Below the pieces are notes generated by a model. That model was given only the letters and a program-made list of their open reading frames with translations, made no database searches and was not told the DNA's origin. DNA of 64,000 nt from Symbiodinium natans (Eukaryota > Sar > Dinophyceae > Suessiales > Symbiodiniaceae), in NCBI GenBank assembly GCA_905221605.1, contig CAJNDS010002313.1, positions 443,001-507,000 of the forward strand, read 5' to 3'. Below are positions 63,130 through 64,000 of this stretch, one piece after another (position 1 is the first letter of the stretch; each line of letters begins with the position of its first letter). Both the position numbers and the translations under genes were made by a program.

Positions 63130-63770
63130 CAGGATGCACAGGATATAGCGATGTTCGAGTACATCGAGATAGACCGAGTCAGTTTCACGGCAGAGGGGAG
63201 AAAAGATGTCGTCCATGCTTTGCAACAATTCCTCGAGTACCGGGGGGGTCAGCAGCATAGCCGTAGCCTCCTCTGACACTTGCCGAACGACGTTGTGGCG
63301 CTGTGGGCTTGAGCATCTCCGGAATGAGTGCCTGCCAACCTCTCATTGTTGCTCCATGTTCCTGGTGACTACGTGGCGGTCAGGTACGGTCAGTGGTAGG
63401 AGGAACCTGACGTGTTTTTTGCGGGACTCTGGGCTATTGCCTGGCCATCAGCGTCGAAGTTCCAAATCGGCAATGCTCAGGAGCACCCCGGCGAAAACGA
63501 CTATGCTGGCCTCGACGCTAGGTGGTGATGGTTTCAGGGAAGAAATAATCAGAGGAGTTGCTCTTGGATGACATTGCCAAAGTTCGTAAGGCGACAGAGT
63601 GCTGGCAGTCAGGAAGTCGGGTTTTGGACTTCGGTTTCAAGGCCGAGTTTTTGCTGCTTGGGACTAGCCAGGATCGCATGTCACAAAACAAAGACGCTTT
63701 AACATCTTCAAAGCGTCCACTCAAGGCCACTACCACGCGCTGCGGGCAGCCCGAAAGGGACAGCACCACC
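63130..63770 (-). CDS. Possible minus-strand gene, several exon-like segments
   Basis: In minus-strand order: CPQRVVVALSGRFEDVKASL (63770-63540), SVEASIVVFAGVLLSIADLE (about 63520-63450), and EEATAMLLTPPVLEELLQSM then DIFSPLCRETDSVYLDVLEH (about 63340-63140). The plus strand is also open over 63552-64000, so strand and boundaries are uncertain. No family is recognised. Confidence 0.25.
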
Positions 63771-64000
63771 AGAGCGCTGAGGCATTCAGGCGCCTTCAGG
63801 AAGTTTAGATGGGGTCATGGGACTGTGGGGCGGTCGTTGGCGAGTTTGTTTTTGTCCGTTTATGTGTGTAGGTGGGTTGTTTCTCTGTCTCTCTCGATCT
63901 TTTGTTTTCTGGGTGCGGGGTGCGAAGGTGGAGGTTTGACAGTTCAGACCTCACGGCGCATGCGTCTGGGACTGGGCTTGTTAGGGTTTGGAGTTGGTGG
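63771..64000. other. Window end, no clear gene
   Basis: GT-rich and TC-rich simple sequence at 63830-63900; a lone TTAGGG near the end. Confidence 0.35.

Overview
The window looks like nuclear DNA of a dinoflagellate. The strongest sign is a near-perfect copy of the dinoflagellate trans-spliced leader (13552-13573, one mismatch in 22 positions), placed just upstream of a LINE-type retroelement. Other signs are about fifty interstitial TTTAGGG/CCCTAAA telomeric arrays, very short exons with GT-AG and possibly non-canonical borders, hairpin introns that resemble introners, and one gene (61626-62762) whose N-terminus looks like a signal for a plastid behind extra membranes. I see no rRNA, tRNA, CRISPR or bacterial-type operon.

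Layout. 1-12.4 kb: telomeric arrays, microsatellites and scattered exon-like segments (815, 2667, 3263, 3599, 5670, 7221, 9821, 10691, 11496). 12.7-13.1 kb: a few exon pieces with a MITE between them. 13.5-24.3 kb: an intron-free block with no telomeric arrays. It has the leader relict, ORF1 (coiled coil plus RRM-like), ORF2 (endonuclease plus reverse transcriptase), then two very large unrecognised ORFs (592 and up to 1382 codons) that overlap in a -1 arrangement, and a purine-rich tail. 24.3-57.4 kb: the densest mosaic of telomeric arrays, hairpin/MITE elements, minisatellites and short exons. Its best genes are a repeat protein (31545-32043), a RING-type gene with a downstream KH-like exon (36822-38344), a small gene whose intron is mostly telomeric repeat (44822-45072) and a two-exon segment at 51059-51463. 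57.4-64 kb: almost no telomeric arrays, a Cys-rich gene (59138-59813), a DUF2358-like probable plastid protein (61626-62762) and a possible minus-strand gene at the end.

The most interesting pattern is structural. Telomeric arrays and hairpin elements repeatedly sit inside or directly against short coding segments, and in several cases removing them at GT-AG borders joins two exons in phase. Examples are 31844-31944 (hairpin, phase 0), 36947-37024 (phase 1) and 44861-44959 (telomeric repeat, phase 0). This suggests introns made from mobile hairpins and from telomeric DNA.

Limits. Exon calls rest on reading frames and splice-like borders judged by eye. GC-rich DNA gives plausible-looking frames on both strands, so most single-exon calls are tentative. 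No similarity search or codon-bias computation was possible.
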